DNA from: Spinellus fusiger
Taxonomy: Eukaryota; Mucoromycota; Mucoromycetes; Mucorales; Phycomycetaceae
Direction of reading: 5' to 3'
NCBI GenBank assembly: GCA_025094145.1
Contig: JALLLS010000063.1
Span: 1-64,000 of the forward strand
Length of the DNA stretch: 64,000 nt
Made by a program: the position numbers and the translations under genes. The notes beneath the pieces were generated by a model that was given only the letters and a program-made list of their open reading frames with translations, did not search any database and was not told the DNA's origin. This document shows, piece by piece, positions 10,562-23,345 of the stretch. Positions within the stretch are counted from its first letter, which is position 1. Each line of letters begins with the position of its first letter.

Positions 10562-13500
10562 ATGGTGAAAGCCTATCTTCGTTACGAAGCACTTGCGACT
10601 TTTGGTGTGATCGCCTCGTCGCTAGCAAATATTGTCTATGATGCCACCGGAAAACTTGTCATAGCCTCTGCCCTGGAAGAAGTGCTTGTGTGGGATCTTA
10701 AAAAGGGCATTCAGGTAGGTTCTCTTCATTCTCCCATGTTCTCTCTTGCAGGCACTCATAAAGGTCCTCTTCCTTCTTTATTATTATCTCTATCTTTATT
10801 ATCTTTATTTGTTAGGTTGGAAAGTGGAGAGAGCCAGGCAACAAAGCAGAAGTCACCTGTATTACAAGAAGCCCCAATAACAAGGATTATGCTGTTGGGT
10901 AGGTCGAGAACAACCATAGAAAGATAGCTCACTCTGTTTCTAGTTATGCTGATGGTGCGATTCGTCTGTGGAATATCGACGCCACCACCTCCACTGTCAC
11001 TCTGAGTGGACACAAGTCTGCCATCACAGCTCTTGCCTATGACAGCGACGGCACACGACTTGCTTCTGGATCAAAAGACACTGACCTGATTGTATGGGAT
11101 ATTATTGCAGAGTCAGGATTGTTTCGACTGAAAGGACACAAAGATGCAATCACCTGTTTGACGTTTTTGTCCAAACCAGACACTGATGCTATGGATGTAG
11201 AGGGTGCGCCAAGTGGTGTGGGGATCTCCACCAGTGGCTATCTTCTCTCTGCCTCCAAAGACACACTGATTAAACTATGGGACCTGTCAGCTCAGTTCTG
11301 TCGAGAAACAGTGGTGGGCCATCGCAGTGAAGTGTGGTCCTTTGCTGTTTCTTCTGATCAAAGGCTCGTTGTTTCTGGTGGCTCAGAACCAACATTGAAG
11401 GCATGGAAGATAGACTGGAGGATTCTCGGATTGTCTCTAGAAGCCTTGGGAACAACCACCGTCCATCAAGAGTCCACCACCCCAGCCAGTTTAGAAAAGG
11501 CAATCACTTTGTATGGTCAACTGCCTCGTAAAACACGCGATCGTATTGTCACTCTTCAGTTCCATCCTTCTGAAAAGTATCTGGGTGCACAGGCAGCAGA
11601 TAAGTCTGTAGAGATATACCGTGTGCGTGATCATGAGCAAATACGAAAGAAGATCCAGAGACGCAAGAAGAGAGCAAAGGAAAAGGGAAAGGAAGGCACT
11701 GTTAGTGATGAGATTGAGTTGGAGGACGAGATTACACCCCAGACAATTATCCGCACACCTGCTAAAGTGAGAAGCTTTGATTTCTATCCTTGTGTGGATG
11801 TTGAGAAGGCTGGTCATCTGCAGGTAACAAAGAAAAGAAGAAGAAAAGGGGTATGGCCAGCTTATTGGGTGATGTCTATTCTAGCTTGTCCTATCATTGA
11901 CCAACAATGTCATTGAAGCCTACACGATTCCTATTGCTAAAGAAAAGGACAATGAAGAGCCCGAAGAGCCCAGTCGACAGTTCTCTATTGACTTGCAAGG
12001 CCATCGTTCTGATGTTCGTGCATTGTGTCTGAGTTCAGATGATGAATTGCTTGCTTCTGCTTCCAGTAGTAAGTATTTATTATTACTATTACTATTACTA
12101 TTATTATTGGCTTTACTATGAGCAGAGCAGAGATATTGATGTTTTATACAAAGATCTGTTGAAGATATGGAATGTAAAAACAAGAGCCTGTATTCGATCC
12201 ATTGAGTGTGGTTATGCTCTTTGCAGTACATTCTTACCAGGCAACAGACATGTAAGAGAAGGAAAAAGAAGAGCAGGAGAAAGAACAGGAGCTCACTGGA
12301 GTGATTGAATGGCATAGGTCTTGATTGGAACCAAGACAGGAGAACTCGAGCTGTATGACATTGGATCCTCTTCTCTTATAGAATCAGTAAAGGCTCATGA
12401 TGGTGCTGTCTATTCACTACAGACTCGCCCAGACAAGCGTGGTTTTGTAACAGGCAGTGCTGATAAGGATGTCAAGTTCTGGGATTTAGACATGATAGAA
12501 GATAAAGCAAGTGCAGCAGTAAGTTGTGTTGACTTCTCAGTCCCATGCATACTCATCTTTTATTCTAGAAAGCAAAACGCCTGACATTTACACACATGCG
12601 AACATTGAAGATGTCTGATGAAGTTCTATGTGTAAGATACAGTCCTGATCAGAATCTGTTGGCTGTCTCATTACTGGACACTACAGTAAAAGTATTCTAC
12701 CATGATACACTCAAATTCTTCCTGTCTTTGTATGGACACAAGGTAAATAAATGGACATCATATCATTCGACAGTGTGCTTATACCGTTCCCGTGTTTAGC
12801 TTCCTGTACTGTCTATGGATATCTCATCAGATAGCACACTCATTGCTACCTGTTCAGCAGATAAAAATGTTAAGCTTTGGGGTCTCGATTTTGGTGATTG
12901 CCATAAATCTCTCTTTGCACATCAAGAGAGTGTAATGTCTGTTCAGTTTGTACACGGAACTCACTACTTCTTTACTGTCAGCAAAGACAAGACCATTAAA
13001 TACTGGGATGGTGATAAGGTAATATGACTCTTCTATAAGCCATTGGGCTAACAAGTGCCCAGTTTGAGAATATTATGAAATTGGAGGGTCATCATGGAGA
13101 AGTATGGGCATTGGCCATCTCTAGACAGGGTTCTTTTATTGTTACTGGCTCTCATGATCGATCGATCCGTATCTGGGAACGCTCTGATGAACAGGTGAGA
13201 GATCAAACAGAACATACATTGAGACTATGCGTGTATTCATCTATTATTATTATTATTATTATTATTAGCTTTTCTTGGAGGAAGAGCGTGAAAAAGAACT
13301 CGAAGAATTGTACGAGTCTACATTGATTAGTCAAATGGAAAAGACAGACCTTCAGGGGGGTGAGGCCGAGGTTGATTCAGCAGGAAGACAGACAATGGAA
13401 ACATTAAAAGCAGGTGAACGAATCATGGAAGCGCTTGATTTAGCTGATGAAGAGAGAAATGCATGGGAAGCCTATGAACAGGCAAGTCAGTCTATAGCCC

Positions 13501-14048
13501 CTTTAAAAAGCGTCATCTAACTTATTTTCTTTAGTCAAAACTGCGTGGATTGGCGGCACAGATACCTACTCGCCACCCTATTCTTATTGCTATGGGCGAT
13601 ATTTCACCAGAAAAGCACGTTCTCACTACCATTGAAAAGATCAAAGCCAATGATCTTGACGAGGCACTCTTGGTGCTTCCCTTTTCAAAAGTTACATCTC
13701 TCTTATACTACGTTGAAATCTGGGCAAAAAAGGTAGCCTTTAAGACTCTACAGCACTGTACTTACCTATTCCTTATAGAACTGCAACATCATCTTAACCT
13801 CTCGAATTCTTTTCTTCCTCATCAAAACACACCATAACCAAATTGTGGCAAATCGCATGATGCGACCCATGTTAGACTCCATTAGAGTTCACCTCCGAGC
13901 TCAATTACAGCGTCAGAAGGACCTAATGGGTTACAACCGAGCTGCCCTGTCTTATTTGCAACGTGACTGGAAGGCAAAGAATATAGCAGACTTCATTGAG
14001 GAAGCACCGCCTGTTGAAGAAAAGAAACGCAAGTTTGTGAAGATCTGA
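10562..14048 (+). CDS. UTP12: U3 snoRNP / SSU processome WD40 protein UTP12 (DIP2, WDR3)
   Basis: UTP12 is a tandem WD40 subunit of the UTP-B module of the small-subunit processome, needed for 18S rRNA processing in the nucleolus. The start [17 protein letters not shown] at 10562 matches the family N-terminus. WD40 blades are seen throughout: [80 protein letters not shown] and [10 protein letters not shown]. The segment [10 protein letters not shown] ... [23 protein letters not shown] (about 12710-12870) is highly diagnostic. The C-terminal Utp12 domain spans about 13540-14040 and ends in KKRKFVKI. There are about a dozen exons; introns near 12070-12155 and 13200-13270 carry ATT/ACT microsatellites. 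It is convergent with the SAM carrier gene; an A-run at 14099-14115 lies just past the stop. Confidence 0.93.
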
Positions 14049-14266
14049 TCCATAATTTTCTCTAGAATGTACACACAATAAACATAAAAAATATTTTTTA
14101 AAAAAAAAAAAAAAACACCTCTTGTTAGTATATTTTTCTTCTAGTGAATAGAATCTATGAGCCTGTCTGTACAAAAAAATATATATTAAATGTGCTCGTG
14201 TAAATTAGTGTACAGTGCAGTGTAGAACGTAACAAGAATGCTTCTATGCTATAACCTATTTTATCT

Positions 14267-15589
14267 TTATCTATCTTCTAACATTTGAGACTGTGCAAAG
14301 GTCTTGACAGCCTTTTCATAGACACCCAGAAAGATACTTCCTCCGATGGAGATCCACATCACACGAGGACCAATGCCTGCCAACAGAACACGAGGACCTT
14401 CTTCAGCTACAATACGCTTCATTGTAGATATAATGCCTGTGTACTGTTTTGAAGATTGATTCTACTCAAACCATACATTAGTAGCTACTCTATAGGATCA
14501 GGACGGGGATGTTTTTTTTTTGTTTTTTTTGTTTTGTTACCTTGCTGGAGAGCATGATTCTTGTTTTGCACACATCCAAGGGGGTAGTAATAGCAGCAGC
14601 AATACCACCAGCAAGGGATCCCCACATGGCAGCCTCATAGGGTTCAGCTGGACGTCCCTTGTAAGTACCATACGAGAATTTAAAGTACTCATACAGTGGG
14701 AATTGAATACAGGTAAATGGGATTTCCCTTGCTACTGTAGAGAGAAAGCCTCGGTAGAATCCAAGAATACCCTCTGTACGAATGACATGGGAGACAGCCG
14801 AGGAAGTGGACTGGAACTGTTTGGTCTGCATACGCTGTTTAATGACTTCTGTAGGAACACGGACAGTACAGGCAGACTACAAGTAATAGAAACCAATTGT
14901 CAGACAACCCTCCAGTCTGTAGTTGTTACTTGCAATTTCTCCAAGAGAAGCAGCTGACATGTGGATTAAAGGTGCATATTTGGTGGAGTCCACAGAAGCC
15001 CCGAGAATACGCTTCATAGACTCATAAGTCACAAAGAAAAGAGAAGCTAGACAAGGGTCAATAGGGCTTGTCGGGTGGAGATGTTTCTTCTTTAGTGACA
15101 ACCTACCATTGGGTGCACTACCCACTACTGCAGATAGAATACCAGAATAAACACCACGAAATCCACCCGAGGCAATAAACCCTGCTTGAGATTGTAGTCT
15201 TGTTTTGATTGTATCTATGAAGAAGAAGAAGAAAAAGAGAAGATTGGACAAGAAGAGGTTAAGTGAAAAGATACAAAAAAACACACTCCTTTATTAATTA
15301 TAATAATACTCTTGTAATAAATGGTAGGACTCTAGCTATAAACTATGACACCTCTTGGAGGAGATTGACACTTCTTGAGGGAGGTTGACACCTCTTATTA
15401 TTATCACTAGCACGAAAATTCATTACCTAAAGGAAACAAGGCAGTATCTACAGCTGTTCCTGCAAGAGCACCTGCTACTAAGGCCTGCTGAATACTGGCA
15501 TGGTAGGCAGGTCGTGCTAGATTATCACTACTCATGGCCTTGTGGACTGTAGAAACAGCTTGACTTATTGTCGCGGGTACCGAAAACAT
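14267..15589 (-). CDS. Mitochondrial S-adenosylmethionine carrier (SLC25A26 / PET8 family)
   Basis: This is a mitochondrial inner-membrane carrier predicted to import SAM in exchange for S-adenosylhomocysteine. It starts at the ATG at 15589 ([10 protein letters not shown]). A first exon carries the first helix ([18 protein letters not shown]). The next exon completes the first carrier signature, [13 protein letters not shown], then [20 protein letters not shown]. The second repeat continues with [33 protein letters not shown] and FPLYEYFK. The third repeat is [12 protein letters not shown] and [19 protein letters not shown]. The [15 protein letters not shown] string is typical of SAM carriers rather than other SLC25 members. 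The stop is at 14269-14267. Four or five exons are evident. It lies head to head with DNMT2, which uses SAM, although DNMT2 itself is nuclear/cytosolic. Confidence 0.88.
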
Positions 15590-15981
15590 CAACTCTTCAA
15601 ATCTCTGTCACAGACCTGGTGTGTGACTTGATAAAACAGTAGTCTCTGTTGCTGAATCAAAGACTTCCTCTTATAGAAACATCTGAAAAAATAAAAACTC
15701 ATGTGTTGTTAGGGAGACAGTTACCAGGAAACACACACTTATAGGATTCTTTGCGTGAATGCTCTTTAGATTCTTTCATTGTTGAAAATATAAATAAAAA
15801 AAGCTACTTTTTATATAGTCACAGTAACAAATTCATCTTCTCAACAACAATAAGGGAAATAGTCAACAAACTTAAGCATGTGTCTTGTCCTACACCATTC
15901 AAAAAGCGATGTCAAGTCTCTCTTTTGTTCTCTTTACCAAAAATAATAATAATAATAATATTTCTTCTTCTTTAGTTCCTC

Positions 15982-17617
15982 ATGACAGATCCCATTCGGT
16001 GTATTGAATTCTTTTGTGGTATTGGAGGACTGGTATATAATGCTATGGAAAAGAAGTGTGTTTATTTTATCTATACTGTGCTAGCACTATGCACTGAATA
16101 TAGCAAGAATTCGGGCTCAAGTCGTAGCAGCGTATGATGTGAATGAAATTGCAAACAAAGTGTATAAGCACAACTTTAAGAAAGCACCATTAACAGTAAC
16201 ATCAAGAGAAAGAGAGAGAGAGAGAAGAAGAATACAGATGAAGTTGAATTTGATTTCATTTTAGAGAACAATCGACCGTTTAGCACCAAAAGACATTGAA
16301 AAGTAAGCAAGACAAACACTTGTAATTTCTTACTACAGTTTTCTTTATAAATATATAAAAAGGTTCTGAATATAAACAATTCATTATTACCAATAGATTT
16401 GATGCTGATTGTTGGCTTGTGAGTCCTCCTTGTCAGGTAAATCACCCACTGAGAATCACTTTGTTTATTCAACTCTTCTATACAAGCCTTATACTCGTGG
16501 TGGTAATGGAAAAGACATTGAAGATCCAAGAGCAAGGGCACTTGTTCATCTTATTGAGTTATTACCAAAACTATCAAAACCACCCAAATATATATTTGTG
16601 GAGAATGTCAAAAACTTTGAGGTGGGTTGTATATCAATGGGCAGTGCTTATAGGAGACAATTTGGTAGATATCTGAATCAAGGCAGAAACTTGTAGATCA
16701 ACTTGACAGCATGAATTATGAGATAAACGAATGTCTCCTGTCACCAGAACAGTTGGGCATTCCTAACCGTCGTTTGCGATACTACCTTACAGCCCGTAGA
16801 CGATCCGATACTTCTGATGCCACTGATCTCCCTCCTCTTGTACCTAGTAACGAAAGAGACATTCATACTGCATGGCCTTTTGGAGGCAACAGTGCTACAG
16901 AAGTTACTATCCCTGAAATAGGTTTATTTCTTGAGAAAATATCAAAGAACGACACACAGTATTCTGTGCCATCAAAATACATCCTGAAATTAAGAGGACT
17001 CCGACTGGGTATGTCTTTTAACGTGTATCTACGGGGGTGGGGGAGGTTCTCTAAGTCCTTTTTATTATTGTTAGATAGGCTAACATGACTCCTAGATATT
17101 GTACGCTCATCGGACAAAATGACTTCATGTGTTACAAAGGTAGACATGCCCATGCACTTCTTCATAGAGCGTCAAAAGAGTAGTGATGTTTATACTCTCT
17201 ATAGGCCTATGGATCCCACCACATTCTTACCAGTGGCTCAGTGGTACAAACAAAGAATATGGAGGCAAGTAGTGTATGATTGTTCTTTATTATTAAGCCT
17301 GTCTTTCACAGATCACTCGTTACGACTGGAATGATCCCTCTTCTCTGCTTGACCTTGGTCTTCGCTTCTTAACTCCTACTGAAATTGCACGTCTCCATGC
17401 CTTTCCTCTGCCTGGCTATCAGCTCCATGTTCCCAAGACAGATGAAAAGAGAGAACCACAGCCCTTTTCTCCTTCTACCTGTCCACCTCACCTGGAATTT
17501 CCTCGGGATGTTGGAATGAGTCAACAGTTCAAGTTGTTGGGAAACAGTCTCAACTGTTGGGTAGTTGCTGAATTACTACGATGTGTTTTGTTTGAGCAAG
17601 AGAATCTTTTGCCATAG
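15982..17617 (+). CDS. TRDMT1: tRNA (cytosine-5) methyltransferase DNMT2/TRDMT1
   Basis: DNMT2 enzymes methylate C38 of tRNA-Asp (and some other tRNAs) with SAM. Motif I is FFCGIGGL at residues 9-16, completed over an intron with HYALNIARIRAQVVAAYD. The catalytic motif IV is VSPPCQ, joined across an intron to PYTRGGNGKD. Motif VI is YIFVENVKNFE, motif VIII covers NRRLRYYLTARR, and the C-terminal motif X is LLGNSLNCWVVAELL. The PYTR context after PPCQ is typical of DNMT2 rather than DNA methyltransferases. The normally invariant Cys-Phe-Thr segment reads CVT here (MTSCVTK, near 17125), and the following residues do not resemble the usual glycine-rich GTGSVL stretch. Six or more exons; the stop is at 17615-17617. 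It is divergent from the SAM carrier gene, and an AAT repeat at 15943-15962 lies just upstream. Confidence 0.9.
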
Positions 17618-17954
17618 GAAACAGAGCTACGGTATTCTTTTAAAGAATAAAAACATGAAAAGTGGGTGGGCAGGGTCAAATAGGCTATCATCAGTCCAAA
17701 CTGAAACTAAAATGACAAAAGAATGTTATCTGTCTCCTTGGGACAATGGCTAGTTTACCTCCTTTTTGATATAACGCACTGGCCTATAGAGCACTCTATT
17801 CGTCGCTACACAGGGTCATGTATGAAAACGGGATATCCCAGACGCAGTCTAATAAGGAAGAGTGTAGCATAGAGTCACCCATAGATGAGCAACCATTTTA
17901 AGATACTAAAGACACTGTAGCATTTGTGGGCAATAAACGAAATATGGTGACACT

Positions 17955-18455
17955 AATAATGTGACAATAGAATGGTTATAATAAAATAGCTATAGTAGAA
18001 TGGTTATAGTAGAATGGTTATAGTAGAATGGTTATAGTAGGATGGTTATAGTAGGATGGTTATAGTAGGATGGTTATAGTAGGGTGGTTATAGTAGGATG
18101 GTTATAGTAGTAGAATGGTTATAGTAGAATAGTTATAGTAAATATAATAATAATAGAATAGTTATAATAGAATAGTTATAGTAAAATGGTTATAATAAAA
18201 TAGTTATAATAGAATAGTTATAATAAATGGTTATAATAAAATAGTTATAATAAATGTTATAATAGAATGGTTATAATAAAATAGTTATAATAAAATAGTT
18301 ATAATAAAATAGTTATAATAAAATAGTTATAATAAAATAGTTATAATAAAATAGTTATAATAAAATAGTTATAATAAAATAGTTATAATAAAATAGTTAT
18401 AATAGAATAGTTATAATAAAATGGTTATAATAAAATAGCTAGAATAGAATAATAA
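17955..18455. repeat. AT-rich minisatellite, about 14-bp unit, some 35 copies
   Basis: A tandem array of a TTATAATAAAATAG-like unit runs for about 500 bases. The left half mostly has the variant TATAGTAGAATGGT or TATAGTAGGATGGT. The right half is homogeneous TATAATAAAATAGT. A few units differ in length (for example around 18100-18150 and 18230). It sits between the DNMT2 3' end and the secreted-protein gene that starts at 18984. There are no unique spacers between units, so it is not a CRISPR-like array. Sequence 17618-17955, between DNMT2 and the array, shows no gene. Confidence 0.9.
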
Positions 18456-18915
18456 TAATAAAATGAAAGAACACTAACCATGGTGATCATAGCCCACAAC
18501 ATCCAATTTGAGATCCAATAAATGCATAGCTGAAATACCATACTTTGGTAATTCAGTTCAAATCAATTCGCACACATACTCATTTGGTCTAGAATATAAT
18601 TGAACAATTCGAGTAGAGACATGGCACATCACTATCCTGTGGATAAAGAGAACATGCGTGGGTTGATCTATAGAGTGTCTGAGGGGGCATTCTGTGAGTT
18701 GTAGGCAGAGAGGAACACAAGAAATAGTAAAGGCATGAAGAGGCACAGCACCAGATTTGATTTCATTATTGTTATGCTATCTGCTTAGCCAATAAACATA
18801 GCAAGAATGACACTGGGGAATGTCTCTTCAATAAGCATTCTTTTGCTCATCACTTTAATCTTTTTAAAAACACTTTAAGAGAGGGGGTGTAGGCGTGTGT
18901 GTTAGAAGTAGAGAG

Positions 18916-18923
18916 TATATAAG
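18916..18923 (+). promoter_or_regulatory. TATA box of the secreted Asn-rich protein gene
   Basis: TATATAAG lies 61-68 bases before the ATG at 18984, followed by a pyrimidine-rich leader (about 18936-18965). This is the clearest TATA box of any gene in the window and fits a strongly or inducibly expressed secreted protein. Confidence 0.6.
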
Positions 18924-18983
18924 AAGTGACTCTTACGCACCCTCTTTTTCTTATATTATTATCTATTCATCTTATTCACTGCC

Positions 18984-20087
18984 ATGAGACTCATTCTTTC
19001 TCTTTCTGCTGCTGTTCTGTGTGTGTCTATGGTATCTGCTGCCCGTGGATCTCATGCTTCGTAAGTCACTTTTTTGTTTTTGCTCAGCCAAAGATGGGTC
19101 CAAAGTGACTAGAGTGAATCCTTTTCTCACGATTATTGATATAATTATTATCTTATCTCAGCCTTATGAAGAGAGCTGAATTTGGTGAGCCTGTTGTTGT
19201 TGGTGCTGAAGACAGAATTATCGATGGAAAGCTATACCATGCCATTATCCAACAAGTACAGCCTTACACAGTTGTAACTGATTATCAAACTACTACTCTG
19301 ACATCTACTGTCACAGTTACTAGTGCATTGAGTAAGTGGATAGCTTCATCGTTTGCACAATGAACTAGCAACACCAAGGGCAGCTCTCATCTCTTTATCT
19401 CTAGACTTCCCCTTCCTTTCCAGTCTTGTTGAAACCAAGCCAGAAGTACAAGAAGTCTATGAAGAGCAAGATGAATACTATAACAACTACAAGAACGACT
19501 ACCACAAGAAGAAGGGTGGTTCTGGTGCTGCTCTTTTGAAGGACGTCAAGGGAGGTGTTAGAGGTATTGCCAATGGTATTGAAAGCACTGCTGCAGGCAA
19601 AGCTCGCTTCAAGAAGGATCTTCTCAAAGCCAGTGGAAGTTTGATTGACGGAAAGGTGCATGGTGTTGGTCATGCTCTTGACAGTGTCATTGATGGCAAG
19701 GTCAAGGTGATTGATGGCATTGTAGATGGCACTACACACAAGATGGGCCGCAAGGCACACACTATGGGCAATGTCATTGGCGCTGTTCATGATGGCAAGA
19801 AGCACCATGGAGGACACAATGGCCACAACAACAATGGCCACAACAACAAAAATAACAATGAGGGCTATGAAAACAATGAAAAGTACAACGATAACGACAA
19901 AAACAACAAAAACAACAATGATAACAACAAAAACAATGAAAAGCACAACGATAACAACAAAAACAACAACAATGGCTACAACAACAAAAACAACAACAAT
20001 GGCTACAACAACAAAAACAACAACAATGGCTACAACAACAACAACAACAAAAACAACAACAACAATGGCCACAATGATGGTCACTAA
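18984..20087 (+). CDS. Predicted secreted protein with Asn/Lys/Gly/His-rich repetitive tail, function unknown
   Basis: The first exon encodes a good signal peptide, MRLILSLSAAVLCVSMVSAA, with cleavage likely after the Ala-Ala. It is followed by RGSHASLMKR, whose Lys-Arg is a possible Kex2-type site. Exon 2 has EFGEPVVVGAEDRIIDGKLYH and a Thr/Val-rich stretch (about residues 60-80). Exon 3 continues after an intron ending near 19404 and holds a KDVKGGVRGIANGIESTAAGK region with repeated IDGKV motifs, which look like short beta or helical repeats. The last about 95 residues (19800-20087) are almost only N, K, G, H and Y in GHNNN and NNNGYNNK units. I do not recognise the family. A cell-wall or extracellular matrix protein is a reasonable inference. 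Three exons; the first GT donor follows CATGCTTC. Confidence 0.7.
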
Positions 20088-20245
20088 ACTCGAAACAACA
20101 TCCCAAGATAAGCTTGGACGCTCTCTACTTCTTTTATATCCTTATTCTATCCTCCCCTTTAGAAGTCTAATTTGTAGCATTCTTTTGCTTTTTAATCATG
20201 GACACCCAACACAGTGCCTTAATAAAACATGGCTATTTTATCCAA

Positions 20246-20305
20246 AGAGATATTCTTCAGTTCAAAGATATATTCTTCAGTTCAAAGATATATTCTTCAG
20301 TGTAA
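20246..20305 (+). repeat. Three tandem copies of a 20-bp unit
   Basis: ATATTCTTCAGTTCAAAG-type units repeat three times just downstream of the secreted-protein gene; the third diverges (CAGTGTAAAG). This may overlap the 3' UTR or polyadenylation region. Confidence 0.7.
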
Positions 20306-20459
20306 AGGGATCTACTTTAGGACTATCGTTATTATGATGGTAATGGATAGTAAAAATAGAATCATTGGTAATTGTGAAAGAGAATAAATAGTGTCTGTAG
20401 AGAGTAATAGGTGATAGTAGTAGATGGTAATTAATGAATAATAACACAGTGTACTTTGT

Positions 20460-20862
20460 AATAACCTTTTAATATCTTTTATTATCTCTTAGTATCTTTT
20501 AATATCTTTTAATATCTTTTATTATCTCTTAGTATCTTTTAATATCTTTTATTATCTCTTAGTATCTTTTATTATATTTTATTATCTCTTAGTATCTTTT
20601 ATTATATTTTATTATATTTTATTATCTCTTAGTATCTTTTATTATATTTTATTATATTTTATTATCTCTTAGTATCTTTTATTATCTTTTATTATATTTT
20701 ATTATATTTTATTATCTTTTAGTATCTTTTAGTATCTTTTAGTATTTCTCCATATCTCTCCATATCTCTCCATATTTCTTAATAACCTTTTAATAACCTT
20801 TTAATAACCTCTTAATAACCTCTTAATAACCTCTTAATAACCTCTTAATAACCTCTTAATAA
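20460..20862. repeat. 10-bp repeat array (TATCTTTTAT type) followed by an 11-bp array
   Basis: From about 20466 to 20745 the sequence is built from decamers TATCTTTTAA, TATCTTTTAT, TATCTCTTAG and TATATTTTAT in changing order. From about 20778 to 20862 the unit changes to an 11-mer of the form TTAATAACCTC or TTAATAACCTT. The T runs in the first array recur close to every 10 bases, about one helical turn. No ORF crosses it. The spacer 20870-21410 up to the RHO1 leader contains no recognised gene; a 13-14 base duplication (ATGACGAGCACCTC) is at 21287-21313. Confidence 0.9.
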
Positions 20863-21414
20863 CTATATTTCTATATTTCTTCATAATCTCTTCATAAGAA
20901 GTAAAATAGCTTCCATCCTTATCAATAGCACTATCAAAAGAGAGGCATGCATTGCACTACTTCAAGGTGAAACAAGAACAAAAGGTAGAAAGGACAAAGA
21001 ACGTGCAGACACACAAATGCGACCATGACACGTGAGATGTGTTCCTTACTTCGACTCTCAGCTGCCCTCAGAAAGACAGATCACGTGCATCAACAGTGGG
21101 TCCGTAGAAATTAGGGCGATCGACCATGCCTTCTTTCACACCCACTTTACATTCTTCACAGGTACGTCATGTGTCTGTGATGAACCTTTTCTTTTCCTGT
21201 TCTATTTCATGGCGCAGAGTGAGAGAGAGGGGAAAATAGTCTAGAGAGAAGGGGCAGGAGGAGTGTAGACTGTAGATGGGCTGCTCATGACGAGCACCTC
21301 ATGACGAGCACCACAGGCCATAGAAACCTATTACAGCAGAGGAGGGGGAAGAAAAGAAAAAAAAATTCAGCCAACAGAACTACACCTCATTCCATAGAAC
21401 ATTTCCTCATCTTT

Positions 21415-21462
21415 TCTCTCTACTCTACTCTACTCTACTCTACTCTACTCTACTCTACTCTC
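21415..21462. repeat. CTACT pentamer microsatellite
   Basis: About nine copies of CTACT lie in the RHO1 5' region, about 120 bases before the ATG, inside a pyrimidine-rich leader that continues with TCTTCTTTCTCC-type sequence. Confidence 0.9.
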
Positions 21463-21580
21463 TCTTCTTTCTCCTCTTTCTCTTCTTTTCTCCACTCTTT
21501 AATAGTAACAGGTAAGGAAGTTTCCCCTCTTCTCCTCTTCATTAGATAGCACTGTAATGACTCATCATTGACAACAAAAG

Positions 21581-22838
<1,258 letters not shown>

Positions 22839-23147
22839 GACTTGAAGGGAAAACAAACAAGAGGGTCTATATAGCGTGTGCGTGTCTTTTTTATTCTTTG
22901 TGTGTCTGTCCGTGTGCGTGTGTGTATGTGCGTGCCTATTTCTTTTTCTTTTTTGTATCTCACTTTATAACACACTTTTTTTTCTCTTGGTGTCTTTTCT
23001 TAACAAATTCACTTTATTTTATATAAAAAAACACACTGAAAAGCCCACGGTTTTCGTCTTGTAAGGTAGAGAGTGCCTATAGCTAGTTGTGTTGTATTGT
23101 GCCTGTGCCTGTGCCTGTACAGAAGAAAGAATCCCCTTATAAGAGAG

Positions 23148-23345
23148 AATAATAACACTAATAATAATAACAACACTAATAATAACAACAACACTAATAA
23201 TAACAACAACACTAATAATAACAACAACACTAATAATAACAACAACACTAATAATAACAACAACACTAATAATAACAACAACACTAATAATAACAACAAC
23301 ACTAATAATAACAACAACACTAATAATAACAACAACAACAATAAT
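23148..23345. repeat. 15-bp minisatellite (AATAACAACAACACT)
   Basis: About twelve tandem copies of a 15-base unit, ending in a run of AAC and AAT triplets to about 23365. It lies between the RHO1 3' end and the caleosin gene. Because the unit is a multiple of three without stops it leaves an apparent 127-residue Asn/Thr ORF, which has no other support. Confidence 0.9.

Noticed and set aside
17955..18455. CRISPR-like array
   Set aside because: Units are directly tandem without unique spacers, and the context is eukaryotic nuclear DNA. It is a minisatellite.
19401..20084. Long minus-strand Val/Ile-rich ORF of 227 residues
   Set aside because: It is the antisense shadow of the CAA/AAC-rich coding repeat of the secreted-protein gene; the sense strand has a signal peptide, introns and a TATA box.
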